Of a stretch of 64,000 nt of DNA, positions 49,076-60,600 are shown one piece after another. The first letter of the stretch is position 1, and every line of letters begins with the position of its first letter. The DNA is taken from assembly GCA_963082875.1 (NCBI GenBank), contig OY720100.1, forward strand, positions 3,658,001 to 3,722,000, read 5' to 3'. Position numbers and translations under genes: made by a program. Below the pieces are notes generated by a model, which searched no databases, was not told the origin of the DNA, and saw nothing but the letters and a program-made list of their open reading frames with translations. The DNA comes from Corella eumyota. Taxonomy: Eukaryota; Chordata; Ascidiacea; Phlebobranchia; Corellidae.

Positions 49076-49468
49076 AAGGCTTTAAAACAACAAAACATTA
49101 GTTTTGCTCAGGGTATTTAAATACAAACGGTTAAGACAAAAAAGGAGTGTTCAAGTATGTTCCTTTTAAGAGCTCTTTGTAGATAATAGCATCATTATAT
49201 ATAATTTCTTTAAAAGATTTTAAATTATAATATTTATGCAATGTCAAATGTGACATTAAAAAATTACAATTTTTTTTATAATATTTAAAATAAAAACTAT
49301 TAAAAACTGATTATTAAAAATCACTTTTTAAAAAAAAAAGAAAGTTAAAAAAGTATAACTTTTTTATTATGAAAATGTGTTTATGCCAAAATACAATTGT
49401 AACCAAATATGGATAAGTAGAAGATCACATAAATTACATTTTATTTTAGTCCTTTGACTCACAGAGAA
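49076..49468. other. Spacer and 3-prime flank of lectin copy 2
   Basis: AT-rich spacer. From about 49385 it matches the 3-prime flank of lectin copy 1. No other feature was seen. Confidence 0.5.
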
Positions 49469-50981
49469 TCACTCGTTTAAATTTATGTAACCGTTTTCAA
49501 TGTCTTTAGCCCTTTGAACTACTCCAATAGAAATGTTATGCTGAACATGGCAAATTGGAATTTCATAACCTGAAGAACGTGTAGGTGCAGAATTGTGTTG
49601 GCAACGTGATGCTACTTGAATATTGGGTATTGTTTCATAATGGTGTACTCCTGTAAAAAGTAATATAATTATCTAAAAAATAGGTTTTAAAGATTCAGTA
49701 AATTCTAGGTAATATATAAATATCCATAACATGAAGCGATTATCCCTGCAAGTTACAGAAAATTGTTCAGTCCAGCAGAATACCTGATATTTCAAGAACT
49801 GTGGACTGCGCTTGTGTTTCTCTGTTGCTACGTTTTTCTTTTGGTTTTGCGCATGTTTTTTTTACTATGCACAAAACTAATACCCCAAGTAGTGTTAGAG
49901 ATAAAATAGCAATTACTGATAACTTGAAATAAGTTTTCCAATTCATAACGATGGTCGCTTTGGTAGCCTCAATAGTGGTCGCTTTGGTAGCCTCAATAGT
50001 GGTCGCTTTGGTAGCCTCAATAGTGGTCGCTTTAGTAGCCCCAACAGTTGTAGGTAAATTTGGGGCTTTAGTTGTTCGACAGCACAATTCTCCACTAGGC
50101 TTCAAAGTACCTTGAACAAAATTTTAAATTAAAACTATAGGATCAGAGAAAGACGCTATAAACGGTAAAAACTCCTACTCAGCCAGCACTTAATCAGCAG
50201 CATAAATATATAACTATTATAGCCTGTTATATCCCAAACTTCTAAAAGCAACTTAATACTCGGTGTAACGGTTGTTACTCTATGTTTAGGTCGTGAAGTC
50301 GACCTTCCAAAATCAAGGGATAGGCCTAAAGATATATACAAAAAATATATATCTACATAAAATAGAGTACATTAACTTACTGGGTCTTCGTTGACAAATG
50401 TAAAATGCTGTTTCGTTGCAGCAAGCTTCATGGTATTGTAATGCTTCTTGCTGGTGAGATAGGTATGCACATTCTTTTATGCCGAAACGTGCTTGACATG
50501 GAACTGTCAGTGATACATTAATAGTAACATATTTAGGGTTGTCAAACCACCTAAAGTACGTTGTGTTTACAAATTGCAAACCAACCCAATAGTAATACGT
50601 TGTATCTAGCAAAAACAAATTGGGATTTTATAATTCGGTTATTATATTTTAAATAAAGACTTAAAAAAACATATATTACATTATCATTTACTTAAATGTT
50701 CAACTATCCAGGAGATATCTTGATTTTCAAACGTTGCTAGATTTGATTTTAACTTTGTACATTCTGTTATTGCATTTTCAAATGTATCCATACAAGTTGA
50801 AAAGTAATATGTAAAGTTATCCGGCCTTTTGATCCATTCTAGTGATTGAATTTTATAATATTACAATAATTTTTTAGTAATATTTGACATATTTTTTTAG
50901 TTTTTTTGTAAAAAATTATAGTTTACCTGAGTTTATTGATGTAAAACAACATAGAAACAACAAAATATTTAACTTTATCAT
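49469..50981 (-). CDS. Membrane C-type-lectin receptor, copy 2
   Basis: Tandem paralogue of the gene at 46379-47496, 311 residues in five exons: 50927-50981, 50692-50838, 50381-50605, 49784-50110, 49469-49650. It has the same order: signal peptide (MIKLNILLFLCCFTSINS), C-type-lectin fold ending FYICQRRPS, stalk, membrane helix (LSVIAILSLTLLGVLVLCIV), tyrosine tail. Two differences stand out. An intron separates fold and stalk and holds a SINE, whereas copy 1 has a continuous exon. The stalk is longer, with an extra cysteine-containing piece (LKPSGELCCRTTKAPNL) and about three 24-bp repeats coding ATKATTIE. Tail tyrosines in HHYETI, GYEIP and NGYINL are kept; the RQYNS tyrosine is His here. 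Near-identity over exons and flanks indicates a recent duplication. Confidence 0.88.
49949..50042 (-). repeat. 24-bp coding repeat in the lectin stalk
   Basis: A 24-bp unit coding ATKATTIE is present nearly four times. Copy 1 of the gene keeps between one and two units (about 46860-46905). It is a coding minisatellite in a Thr-rich, probably O-glycosylated stalk. Confidence 0.85.
50142..50345 (+). mobile_element. SINE, head-truncated
   Basis: Begins at the core (GACGCTATAAACGGTA) and runs through CTCAGCCAGCACTTAATCAG, GGTTGTTACTCTATGTTTAG and GTCGACCTTCCAAAATC to the GATATATACAAAAAA tail. The tRNA-like head is absent. It makes up most of the short intron between the fold and stalk exons of lectin copy 2. 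Confidence 0.85.
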
Positions 50982-51664
50982 CACAAATTTTAAAAATTCA
51001 TATGTCATCTACTATTCTTTAAAATCTAATACTAAGTTTTTTCTTAATTTTGTCCTTTAAACTTCTGGCTTATAAAGTGTAAATAAACTGTTAAAAAATG
51101 TGAAAAAGTTTCCTTACACTTTGAAGTAAGAATATGAGTAAGATAATGTGCAATACAAAACAATAGCAAGCTTCACAAGTTTTCTTTTTCCTGGGAATTA
51201 GATACTACGTACTCTAATACATAAATTTAACGTCATTGTACTATTTATTAAAACATGAATAGTTGAACGCATTTTAACTATATTAGTTCTTATTTAACCC
51301 GTTTTTTAAAACAGGGGACTCATTTCTATTCCCAGAAATTCATTTTAAATAATGGTGTATGAAAGTATTTATGTATTATATACCATTTAATGCCTTATTA
51401 ATTATTTAAACTGTATAAAAAAAACATGTTTTAAAAATATAAAGTAAAACTTTTTTTTATTAATTTAGAAATTGTTTAAAACAATGAAAATAAAAACAGT
51501 AAGTATGACCTCACAGATCCATATTTTCAATTGTAGTAAATTTAAAAGAATTGCATTCAAATATTTTAATAAACTTTCAAAGTAAAGTAACGATGTATAA
51601 TTTAAGCAAATTTTAAAATGGTTTATTTATAAGGAAAGGCCTAAAGTTACAAAATAACAAAAAA
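50982..51664. other. Divergent intergenic region
   Basis: Between the start of lectin copy 2 (-) and the SAXO-like gene (+). The first 170 bases are the duplicated lectin promoter flank. No other feature was seen. Confidence 0.5.
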
Positions 51665-54117
51665 ATGGAGAGGTGTCCCGACTGCCCACTGAACATGAGT
51701 TCAGACGAAAGGGAAGGAACTCATGCGTGGAAAAACCTAGCATCTGAATATACACAGGTATTAACTCAATCTACTTTTATTTTACTTTATTCATTTAACA
51801 GCTTGTATTAGACGGGTCTTGAATAGGTTTAACAATTGTATTTTGTCATTGCAGATGTATGAACCGTGGCCGAGGCAAGAAAAAGTGACAACATGTCCGC
51901 CATCTAACGGCGCATTTATTTACGACGCAAATGCGAGGCACAACATGAAAACCAATTACGACGACAGTTTTGTAGCCCATGCAACTACACAAAGAACAAG
52001 GTTAGTCAAAGTAAATGCTGCAGTTTTAAAAACGCACTGCGCTTAACCACTTGAAGTCCTGGGTTTCATCCCAGCAGCTTACATATTGTGCTACAGGTTC
52101 TTTTCCAATCCCTCTCCCCTTTGAAAATTAAGATTTGGCATTTATCGGCAAAGAATAATGTACAAAACTGGCAAAGGCTTTCCGATATTAAAAACTGACA
52201 CCAACATAAGAAAAATTAAAAAAAAATTAAAAAAAATTTAGATGCTTTCCACCAAAGCCGTCCCACCAATTTTGCTCGGAACCAATGAATTGCAAGTCTG
52301 AGTACGACACTAGTTTTGAGTACAAGAAAAGCGTAAGACCTCCTGCGTTTAAACCTAACCCAAACGACAACTGCATACAAGAGTGCAGCAATGGGGGAGC
52401 GATGTCAGTAAATCAGCAAACCTATAGAACGTACACCGGGGTTGAAGTGCAAGCAGCTAAAAGAAGTCCTATTGTTATAGCAACTGAAAACGCTGTTATC
52501 CAGCACGACAAAACTTGCCCGTTTACTATAACAACTGTTCAAGAAGATTTTAGGTAACAAAAGTTAACAAAATGGGACTACAAATCATCTATCAGTTATG
52601 TTTTAAAACATTTTGTTGTTAAAATAGCCTGCCCCTAACCTTTTGTTTATGTTAATATTTGTATAACCACAGCCAAAACCCTTCCATTTTGCTTTTTTAT
52701 GTTAAAGAAAACCTGACTCGAGGATTCAACGGCGACAGCCTATTATTCAAGGTGCAACGGGCATACCGTTTGCAACTGGTAACGAGTTAACCACGAGTAC
52801 TACAAATCAAGCTGATTTTACAGAAAAACCTCTACCCAAGCCAATGACACCAGCTCGAGCCTTGGTCAAGGAAAAAGAAGGCATCATCTGCTTCAGAGAT
52901 AATAAAGGGTTTAACTTTCTGTCAACTGTACAGGTTTACATTTTGCCTCTTTTGCTTACTTTGATAAAACATATATTGTTTTGTAATATTTTTAACTTTT
53001 TTAAACACCAATACCTTCCTTAAATATTTTAATGTTATTAACAGAATGACTACATTCAACATCCAGCAGTGCGAAGACCAAAGTCCTTTAAACCTCCTTA
53101 CAAATACAATCCCTACAAAGCTCCTTTTCAACATCAAACTCTTTATGCAAACGATTTCAAAGAAATAACACAAAAAGTAAAAAACTTTCAAAAATTCCTA
53201 TTTTTATAACTAAAACGTTATTAAATTTTTTTAACTTTTTTTAGAATATAAGAATTGCTTTTCAAGTACCCGAGGGTAATTTAAGGATAGAAAAAGGTCC
53301 ATTTCAAGACACAACCCAATATAGAGACATACACTGTCAATCTTACGGCCCTGTAAAACGAAGGACACCAGCTAAGCAGAAAACAACGGTAACTAGATTT
53401 TACTTGCATATTAACATTACCATAGCATTATTTTATCTTTTAATATAAATCACCATTTTTAGCGTGAAATAGCAATGCAGTTTTTCGGCGATACGTCTTA
53501 CAATACTAGTTATCGAAAACATGAAAGTTCACTTCACAGTAAGTGCAGTAACTTTAAACCTTCAAGAGATTACAATCCTCCTGGCATTAAGTTTATGGTA
53601 AGCAGACGAATTGGATAATCAGTAAAACGATGTTCAAGCCATACAAATGTATCCGCTAGACGACAGCATTGAGTAATAAATATTTTAAGACTGTTTATTA
53701 CTAAGCTTTAGTCCGGTAGTGTGGCGAACCGGTCATGGCGTCCGACTACGAGCCGAACTAACGACACACTATTTGCCCTTAGGCCCGGCGTTTACGGATA
53801 GCTTGAACACGCCATAACAGCACATCCTTCCCCAATAAAAAATGTAAAACTCATCACCTTAAGGTGATATGAAAAAATATATATATTACCAAGCTTTAAA
53901 AAAGTAAAGCACATTTGTTTGCTGTAGTTTTGAAAGCTTAGAACAATTAACACAGGTATTTCTTTTTTAAATCATATTTTGTGTTACATTCTAGGCGGAA
54001 TCCACTGCGCATGCGCATTACAAGGGCGTGCCAGCTCCTCCAAGTAAAATCTGTAAACCGATTACGAACAAGAGAAATGCTGTTTGCTGTTTACATAAAA
54101 AAAATTTAATTTTTTAA
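51665..54117 (+). CDS. SAXO/STOP-like axonemal microtubule protein
   Basis: Protein of 436 residues in eight exons: 51665-51757, 51855-52000, 52242-52553, 52708-52933, 53045-53176, 53245-53388, 53463-53597, 53995-54117. It has an N-terminal cysteine cluster (MERCPDCPL) and then repeated modules of the pattern [ST]-x-Y-x-x-[ST/D]-[FY] with basic and proline-rich spacers: TNYDDSFVAH, SEYDTSFEYKKS, TLYANDFKE, TSYNTSYRKHES, SRDYNPPGIKF, HAHYKGVPAPP. This layout is that of SAXO/STOP-type microtubule stabilisers and related axonemal inner proteins; I infer a cilium or flagellum role from it. There are no membrane segments or signal peptide. Which SAXO-group member it matches cannot be told by eye. 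A tRNA-like relic lies in intron 7. The ATG has a good context (AAAAATGG). Confidence 0.78.
53708..53870 (+). mobile_element. Second-family tRNA-derived SINE candidate
   Basis: GTCCGGTAGTGTGGCGAACCG resembles an A box region, and the sequence continues through ACTACGAGCCGAACTAACG to AGCACATCCTTCCCC and CACCTTAAGGTGATATG. It lacks the GCGCTATAAACGGTATGA core of the common SINE. It lies in intron 7 of the SAXO-like gene. Confidence 0.45.
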
Positions 54118-55148
54118 GTCCAAAATTTTAATTAACAATCAACATAATAGCAAAATACATTCAGTATGTTTTAATAAATACATCCATTTGACCTTTTAAT
54201 AACAATACAAACAGTCATGGGTATTTCTTTACGTCTATAGTGCTAAAAAACTACTCCAAAATGAGCTTGTATATATTTGTATAAAACATTTACATTGCAA
54301 GTTTGATTTTCAAGGTATACCAAATAAAACATTGAAAATGGAGACAAAATTACACTTTGAAATCTCATTAATACAGTTGCTAATAAGTTTAGCTTTCAAT
54401 ATAGGTAGTTTAATATATATATATATATATACACAATATACTAATTTTGTTACATAAACTCTGCCTAAAACGTCACCAATTATAAAGAGAAAGCATCGCC
54501 AAGTAAATAGTTACATTACACATCGTGACTCCTTTGTCTGTCTGACATCTATTGTATTGCCTTCAAGGACAATTCATAACAAAGAGCCTACTCGAGGTCA
54601 CGTGGGCGGGAAGGACAGCGTGTTAGTTCAGTCACGTGATCCATTAGCACAAAAGTTTGGGTCGACCCGAAGTGCGTCGAAGGTAAATAAAGAATTGGAA
54701 ATTGTGTTTTTAAAGGACTAATATGCTTATAGATTATAAAGTATAAGAAAAGAGCAGGTATAAATAGATAAATAAGTAAGTTAGGTTTTAGAACTTTTTT
54801 TAATTATCTTCTTTTTTGTTAAATTTTGAATTAAATGGAATATTTCGATTTTATGCAGTTTTAAATAAAATAAACAACTTAGCATAGGTTTAAATGGTAG
54901 GTAAGTACGACTAATATTGATTTAAAACACAAGTACACATTTCTAACGAGTAGTATTTAACTTTAACTTCACATACAATAAATAACAAATCTGTCGCTAT
55001 AATAAATTTTTAACAACCCTTTTTCCCTTTATTAAATGCACACATATAGCTTGTTAAATTTAAACGACCTTAAGTAAGAGTTTTATAGAATTGTATAAAT
55101 TTTTGTGAAAAAACTTATTTGAAAGTTGTAAATTGTGTAAGATTCAAG
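54118..55148. other. Intergenic with paired CACGTG motifs
   Basis: AT-rich except for a GC-rich patch at about 54590-54690 holding GGTCACGTGGGCGGG and AGTCACGTGATCC about 36 bp apart, which may be the promoter or a non-coding first exon (CGTCGAAG|GTAAAT) of the next gene. A TA-dinucleotide run lies at about 54412-54432. Confidence 0.45.
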
Positions 55149-56079
55149 ATGGCGTCGGCTTATAGAGAAGGAGCAAATACAAGCGAGGAGGGATTTCAAA
55201 GGTAAAAAAATAAAAATATTAAAAAAAAGATCAAGTTTTACTTGTATTTTAAAGTAGATCAACAAAAAGCTTACAAAAACATCTTAAATAACTTATTTTA
55301 CCACTCAAACGACGTTTGCAAATTAAAACAGATTTTTAATATTATTTTTTGAAACTAAATACAGTGATTTAATGTTAAGTTTATTATTTAAAATTTGTTC
55401 TTGCAGATTTTTGGATGGAATTCAAGCTCGAGGAGTTATGTATGGGAGCGAGGAACATTCGAGAGATCGACTTCATGATCAAGTTATTTGGCGAAGTCTG
55501 AACGAGTTTGAACGATACTGGAAATGCATTCCTGGTGGCTTTGAAAGGTAGTTTTTTTTATATATCTTTATCCTCGATGTGGGAAAGTCGAATGCGCGAC
55601 TTAAACATAGAGTAACATCAGTTACTCCGACCTAGTCTCGAGTTGCCTGTGGCAGTTTGGAATATTATAGATTATAATTGCCCGATAATTATACTGCTGA
55701 ATAAGTATTGGCTCAGCAGGAAACTGTACCGTTTATAGCGCCTTACTCAAGGGCGCTACAACATGAGATCTGTGGGGACTGAACCCACGACCTCATGTGT
55801 GGTGTAGCAAGTGTTCTTACTACTACAACTTAAGCTAATTATCATATATATTAAATTTGAAAATAATTTTTTTTTCACTAATTAAGAGGTCAAATGGAAT
55901 ACTTCATTTTGTTTAAAGCGTTTTTCTTGAATTAAAGTCAGCAATACTCTGGCATTGTTTTGTTATACAGATTAGATTGGACAATGAAAATACAAATAAA
56001 TCCTTTTTGGCACGAAGACTACCAAACTAGAATGGATTATATGTGGTCTCATGCCCCCAAACTATATCAACCATATTAA
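55149..56079 (+). CDS. Unrecognised conserved-looking small protein
   Basis: Three exons with clean splice sites and phases (55149-55201, 55407-55547, 55971-56079) encode 100 residues. I recognise no family. The protein is polar, has no signal peptide or membrane helix, and is rich in aromatic residues, especially Trp and Tyr: VIWRSLNEFERYWKC, GGFERLDWTMKIQ, NPFWHEDYQTRMDYMW, ending KLYQPY. Such Trp/Tyr-rich short proteins are common among axonemal microtubule inner proteins, and the gene follows a SAXO-like gene, but that role is only a guess. Intron 2 contains a near-full SINE in antisense. Reality of the gene is supported by three in-phase exons and a good start context (AAGATGG). Confidence 0.75.
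55556..55835 (-). mobile_element. tRNA-derived SINE, near full length
   Basis: On the minus strand: head with CTTGCTACACCACACATGAG, B box GGGTTCAGTCCCC, core CTTGAGTAAGGCGCTATAAA, ATTATCGGGCAATTATAATC, GACTTTCCCACATCGAGG and A-rich tail. Intron 2 of the small-protein gene, antisense. Confidence 0.9.
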
Positions 56080-57696
56080 CAATTTACTGTATTATTCGTT
56101 CTGTCAATATTTACTGCTGAAAAGTAACAGAACGAGATTGACTTTAGTAGCTTATCGTATGCTAACAATAGATTGCCTTTCTATTTATGTAAAATTTTAA
56201 TGTTAACAGTACTCTAGAAAAAATAATGTAATATTTTATATAAATGTTAGCGCTAAATTGGAATTTTTTTTAATTTGAATTTCTGTTGGAAGTTCAGATA
56301 TTTTTAAAACAATTTTAAAATATTTTTACTACCGTTTAATTCAGGGGAAATTCCTAACCTATTGTAATGTCATATAAACAAACGTTACGTCACCTTCACC
56401 TTTCTCTCAACTGCTTATTTATATGGCGGGAATTGTATATTACGACTATTTTTGTTCCCTTATTTTTGCTTGTTCGTAAAATTTGACATTTTAAGTTGTA
56501 GACTTAGTCATTTTTGAGAATGTAAGTTTTTAACGTGTTTTCGTAAAATTTATTCTCAAAATATTATTTAAGGGGCTATAAATACACTAGTTAAACAAGT
56601 AACAAACGTTATAGGTTAACGCTAACTATGAATATAAAGTGTAATAGCTAGTCTTTATTTATAGAAAGTAGTACCACGCAGATCTACACTTATTTAATCT
56701 AATTGTGCTGCGTATTTAATAATTAGGTTGTAATCTCCTGCATATAAAACAATAAACTAGTTTTTAAATGTCATCAATTACATGAAACAAATTTAAAAGA
56801 AGTACAAGCGACCTGTACAGGAAGTAAAACATATAAAGAGTAGCAGTACCTGTTATGCATCGCTAGTAAAGTAAAAAAGTGCTAACTTTTTGCTAAGTAG
56901 GCTAAACATAGAAGCAGTGACAAACTAGTTCGGTTGGATCTTTCACTATTACAGACGCGGTTTGTTTAAAATTAGAACTAGATCAAGTAGGTAGGCGTAA
57001 AACAGGTTACGATAATGATGTGATAGTTCAAAGGGAGGTTGAAAAAAGTACAAAGTTACGATTTTGTCGTTCAGTTATATTTGTGACTCACAAAAAATTT
57101 AAACTTATAAAATCAGAGTCGTGCACTGTATACGCTACGCTGCTCTAGTGTAAAGTAAACAATAAAGTCGACAGCAGAACTGAATACACTGACTAAGCTA
57201 ATGAAAATAGATTGGTACTGGTTTTCGCTAAATTAAACTAAATGCGTAACTGCCATTTTTTGCGTAAAGTAAGCGGTAAAAATTGATAAATAATTATGCT
57301 AGTTTAAGTGGAATAAATTGCCTGTGGCTAACACGTAATTATAATTAGTTAAATTATCATATCATATTGTATTAGTATTAATCACTACAAAATTATTATT
57401 AATTTATTTACAACTAAAAATGACCACTTTAAAATTGTTTTAAAATAGTTAAAATTTTGCAGCTTTTTTATTATTGTTACTGAATCGATTTAATTAAACG
57501 CTATATGCAAAAATTTAAAAAAAATGTAGGTTAATTTCTCAGAAATTAGCAGTAACTTGGTAACGCGCAGAGGAAGCTTAAAAGTTATTTAGGCCAAAAA
57601 AAGAAAAGCAGTTACTTATTTATGTATTTACTTCAAAACAGAAGATCATTTGTAAATTTTTTAGTGTTTTGTAGATTGATATACAATAAGTTTAAA
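56080..57696. other. Intergenic, upstream of the GPCR gene
   Basis: 1.6 kb without supported exons. A GGCGGGAATTG string near 56425 resembles an E2F-type site. An in-frame ATG at 57622 upstream of the chosen GPCR start is noted under that gene. Confidence 0.45.
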
Positions 57697-60600
57697 ATGG
57701 CTACACCAGAATTAACAACTGTTGGAATGTTAACTGAGTTTTATAACACCACAGTTGTCAATTTTGGACGAAATTCCAGCGAGCCTGTAAAAATATGCAA
57801 GGACCACGAAGGAAACTATATCCACGTGATCGGTAAGTTAAATATCTGGTTAACGCTGTCGCTGTAATCTTATAAGTAGCCTACATAATCTTTTTATTTG
57901 ATGGTAAACATTTGTTTTTGCACGAAAGCCTAAAATGTGCGTAAAAACTTACCTAAATTACTACTTAAATACTGGTTCCATGTCATTTTAAAAATCCAAA
58001 TTTTTATTGCAATTTGGAACACTTATGTTTAAAAAATTGTATTTATGTGTTTTTGCATCACTGCTTATTTTAGACTGTTAATTAAGAAATGTTTTTTTAT
58101 TTATTTAAGGAACTGTTTTGTCACTTATAATAATTGTCGAGAACGCAATTGTTTTGACAGCTTTGTACGTTGATCAGCGAAAATTCACCAAAATCTTCTT
58201 TATTTTTATCAAAAGTCTCATTTTAAGTGATCTTTTAAGGTAAGTATTTTAAGTCAAAAATTGCAGATAAAATCATACGAAAACATTATAATACACACGA
58301 TCTATACTAAAAGTGATTTAAGCATGTTTTAAAATTGCTTTAGGGAGGTAATGAAATGACAATTGCAAAGGATAATATAGTTTATAAATAAATGTACTGT
58401 TTTTGCATATTGCAACAGCTTTACGCGCTAAAATTTTAACAATGGAACAATGAAGTAAAAAATGTCATTATTTTTCAAGACAATGCAATTCCGTTTATAG
58501 CAAAGTAACTTAAACTGCTGACTACACAACTAACTTAACAACTTTAAAAGCTTGGAAAACCATTGTTACTTCATATAATAAACAAGAGCTAGTATTAAAA
58601 AGTAATAACCCACTATTGTCTTTTTTTGCAGCGGATTTATGTTCCTATTTTCTTTCCTGTTCAACGACTTGCTCAACTTAAGTTTTGCAAACACGTCTAG
58701 TAGTTGGACAGTTCGCAAATCTTTCATTATTGCGACCATTATAGTGTCCCTGGGAAGTCTTCAATTAATATCCGTGGATAGATTCATATCCGTGGCATGG
58801 TAAATTAAACTATTAAAATTACTTATATTTCAAATTGATATATTAAAATGTGTGAATTATTTTTTTGTTTTGTCGTAGTTTATGTGACTTTAAAACTAGC
58901 AACTTATAAAAAACGACAAAGAAAAATGATTAAAAATAGCAACAAAAAAAACAGAATTTAAAAACGCCAGACCACCTGTTACTAATCAAACGTTCGACAT
59001 ATTATTACAGGCCTCTTGAGCACGATGACGTAATGACGCGTCGTCTGTCACGTGGTCTAGTCCTGATCACGTGGGTGATAGGAATACTCTTTGTGGTAGC
59101 ACCGGCGGCAGGCTGGAATTGTGTGCAGTACTGCGTCTGTGAAACATCTACTTTGGGTTAGTCTTTCTATGTGTTTTAAATAGACTTTTTGTTGTCTGTG
59201 TGTCTAAAGGCATCGTGTACAGACTGTCTTGTTTAAACTGACACTGCAAAAGTATCTACTTTATTCGGATTTTTGTTAGTTTTAATACAATTTTAATGTA
59301 TATCGCTTGCTATTATTTTTGCTAGTAATTACCGTTTAAAATTAGCAAAAAAAAATTTTCGATAGCTTTACATATTTTTGTTTTTAGATGGGACTCCTAA
59401 CTGCCCTCATGCGTCGTGTTCAAGGGTGTATCCACCAATGACAAACGGTTACATTTTGATTTGCGTTTTTGTTTTCTTTATATTGGCTTTAGGAATTCTA
59501 TTTTGTAACGTGGCTGTACATTTAAAAATCAAAAAACATTTCGCGTGAGTTATTTGAATTAAAATCTAAATTTAAACTTTATTTATTTAATATTTAAACT
59601 AAATTGTGGACATCTTTTTTAAATTAATTTTTATTTAAAGGCCGGCAGCGTGGTGTAGTGGTAAAAACACTTGCTACACCAAACATGAGGTTGTTGGTTT
59701 ATTTCCCACTGCCTTCATGCTGTAACACCCTTGAGTAAGGCGCTATGAACGGTATGAACTCCCGCTGAGCAAGCACTTATTCAGCAGCATAATTAACGGA
59801 CAATTATAATCTATAATATCCCAAACTGCCACAGGCAACTCGAGACTGGGTCGGAGTAAGTAACTGAAGTTACTCTACGTTTAAGGTCGCGCATTCGACT
59901 TTCCCACATCGAGGATAAAGATATATCCAAAAAAAATATTTAAACTAAACTATTTACATCTTTTTTAAATTCATTTTTATTTAAAAACTGGGTTGAAATT
60001 ATTATATTATTCAAGGACGCTTTAAATGTTAAAAAAATCTTTTTAATACACCGTTTATGTGTTGTAGTCGAATGGCACAAAGTACTGCATCAGGTAAATC
60101 AGCCAAGGATAGAAGGGAAGATCGTAGAATAGCTATTTTTATGGCAATTGTTTTTGGAGTGTTTATGTTATGCTATCTGCCCATAGTTGTACTAATGGCG
60201 TAAGTTTAAAATTTATTTTTGCCCAAATTAAAGTTATAAACTCTAAGATCACTGTAACGTACTCTGAAATGGCTTTAAATTATTCTAGAATTGATTCTAC
60301 ATTGCCTGGAATAAGAATATCAGACGACTTATTTGATTTCTGTTCGATTCCCAGTTTACTGAACGCAATCATTAATCCTTGGCTTTATGCTATAAAACTA
60401 CAATCCTGTAGAAGTACAATATCAAGATTGCTGTGCAGGTACAAACATGTTATTGAAAGTAAATTGTATTCCACTATATCGTTTTTTTATATATTATTAT
60501 CCTCAATTTGGAAAGGTCGACTTCACGACCTAAACATAGAGTAACATCAGTTACCCCGGCCCAGTCTCGAGTTGCCTTCGGCGATTTAGGATATATAGAA

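Noticed and set aside
52010-52105. tRNA gene in SAXO-like intron 2 (TGGGTTTCATCCCAG)
   Set aside because: A B-box-like string is present but no A box or cloverleaf could be drawn.
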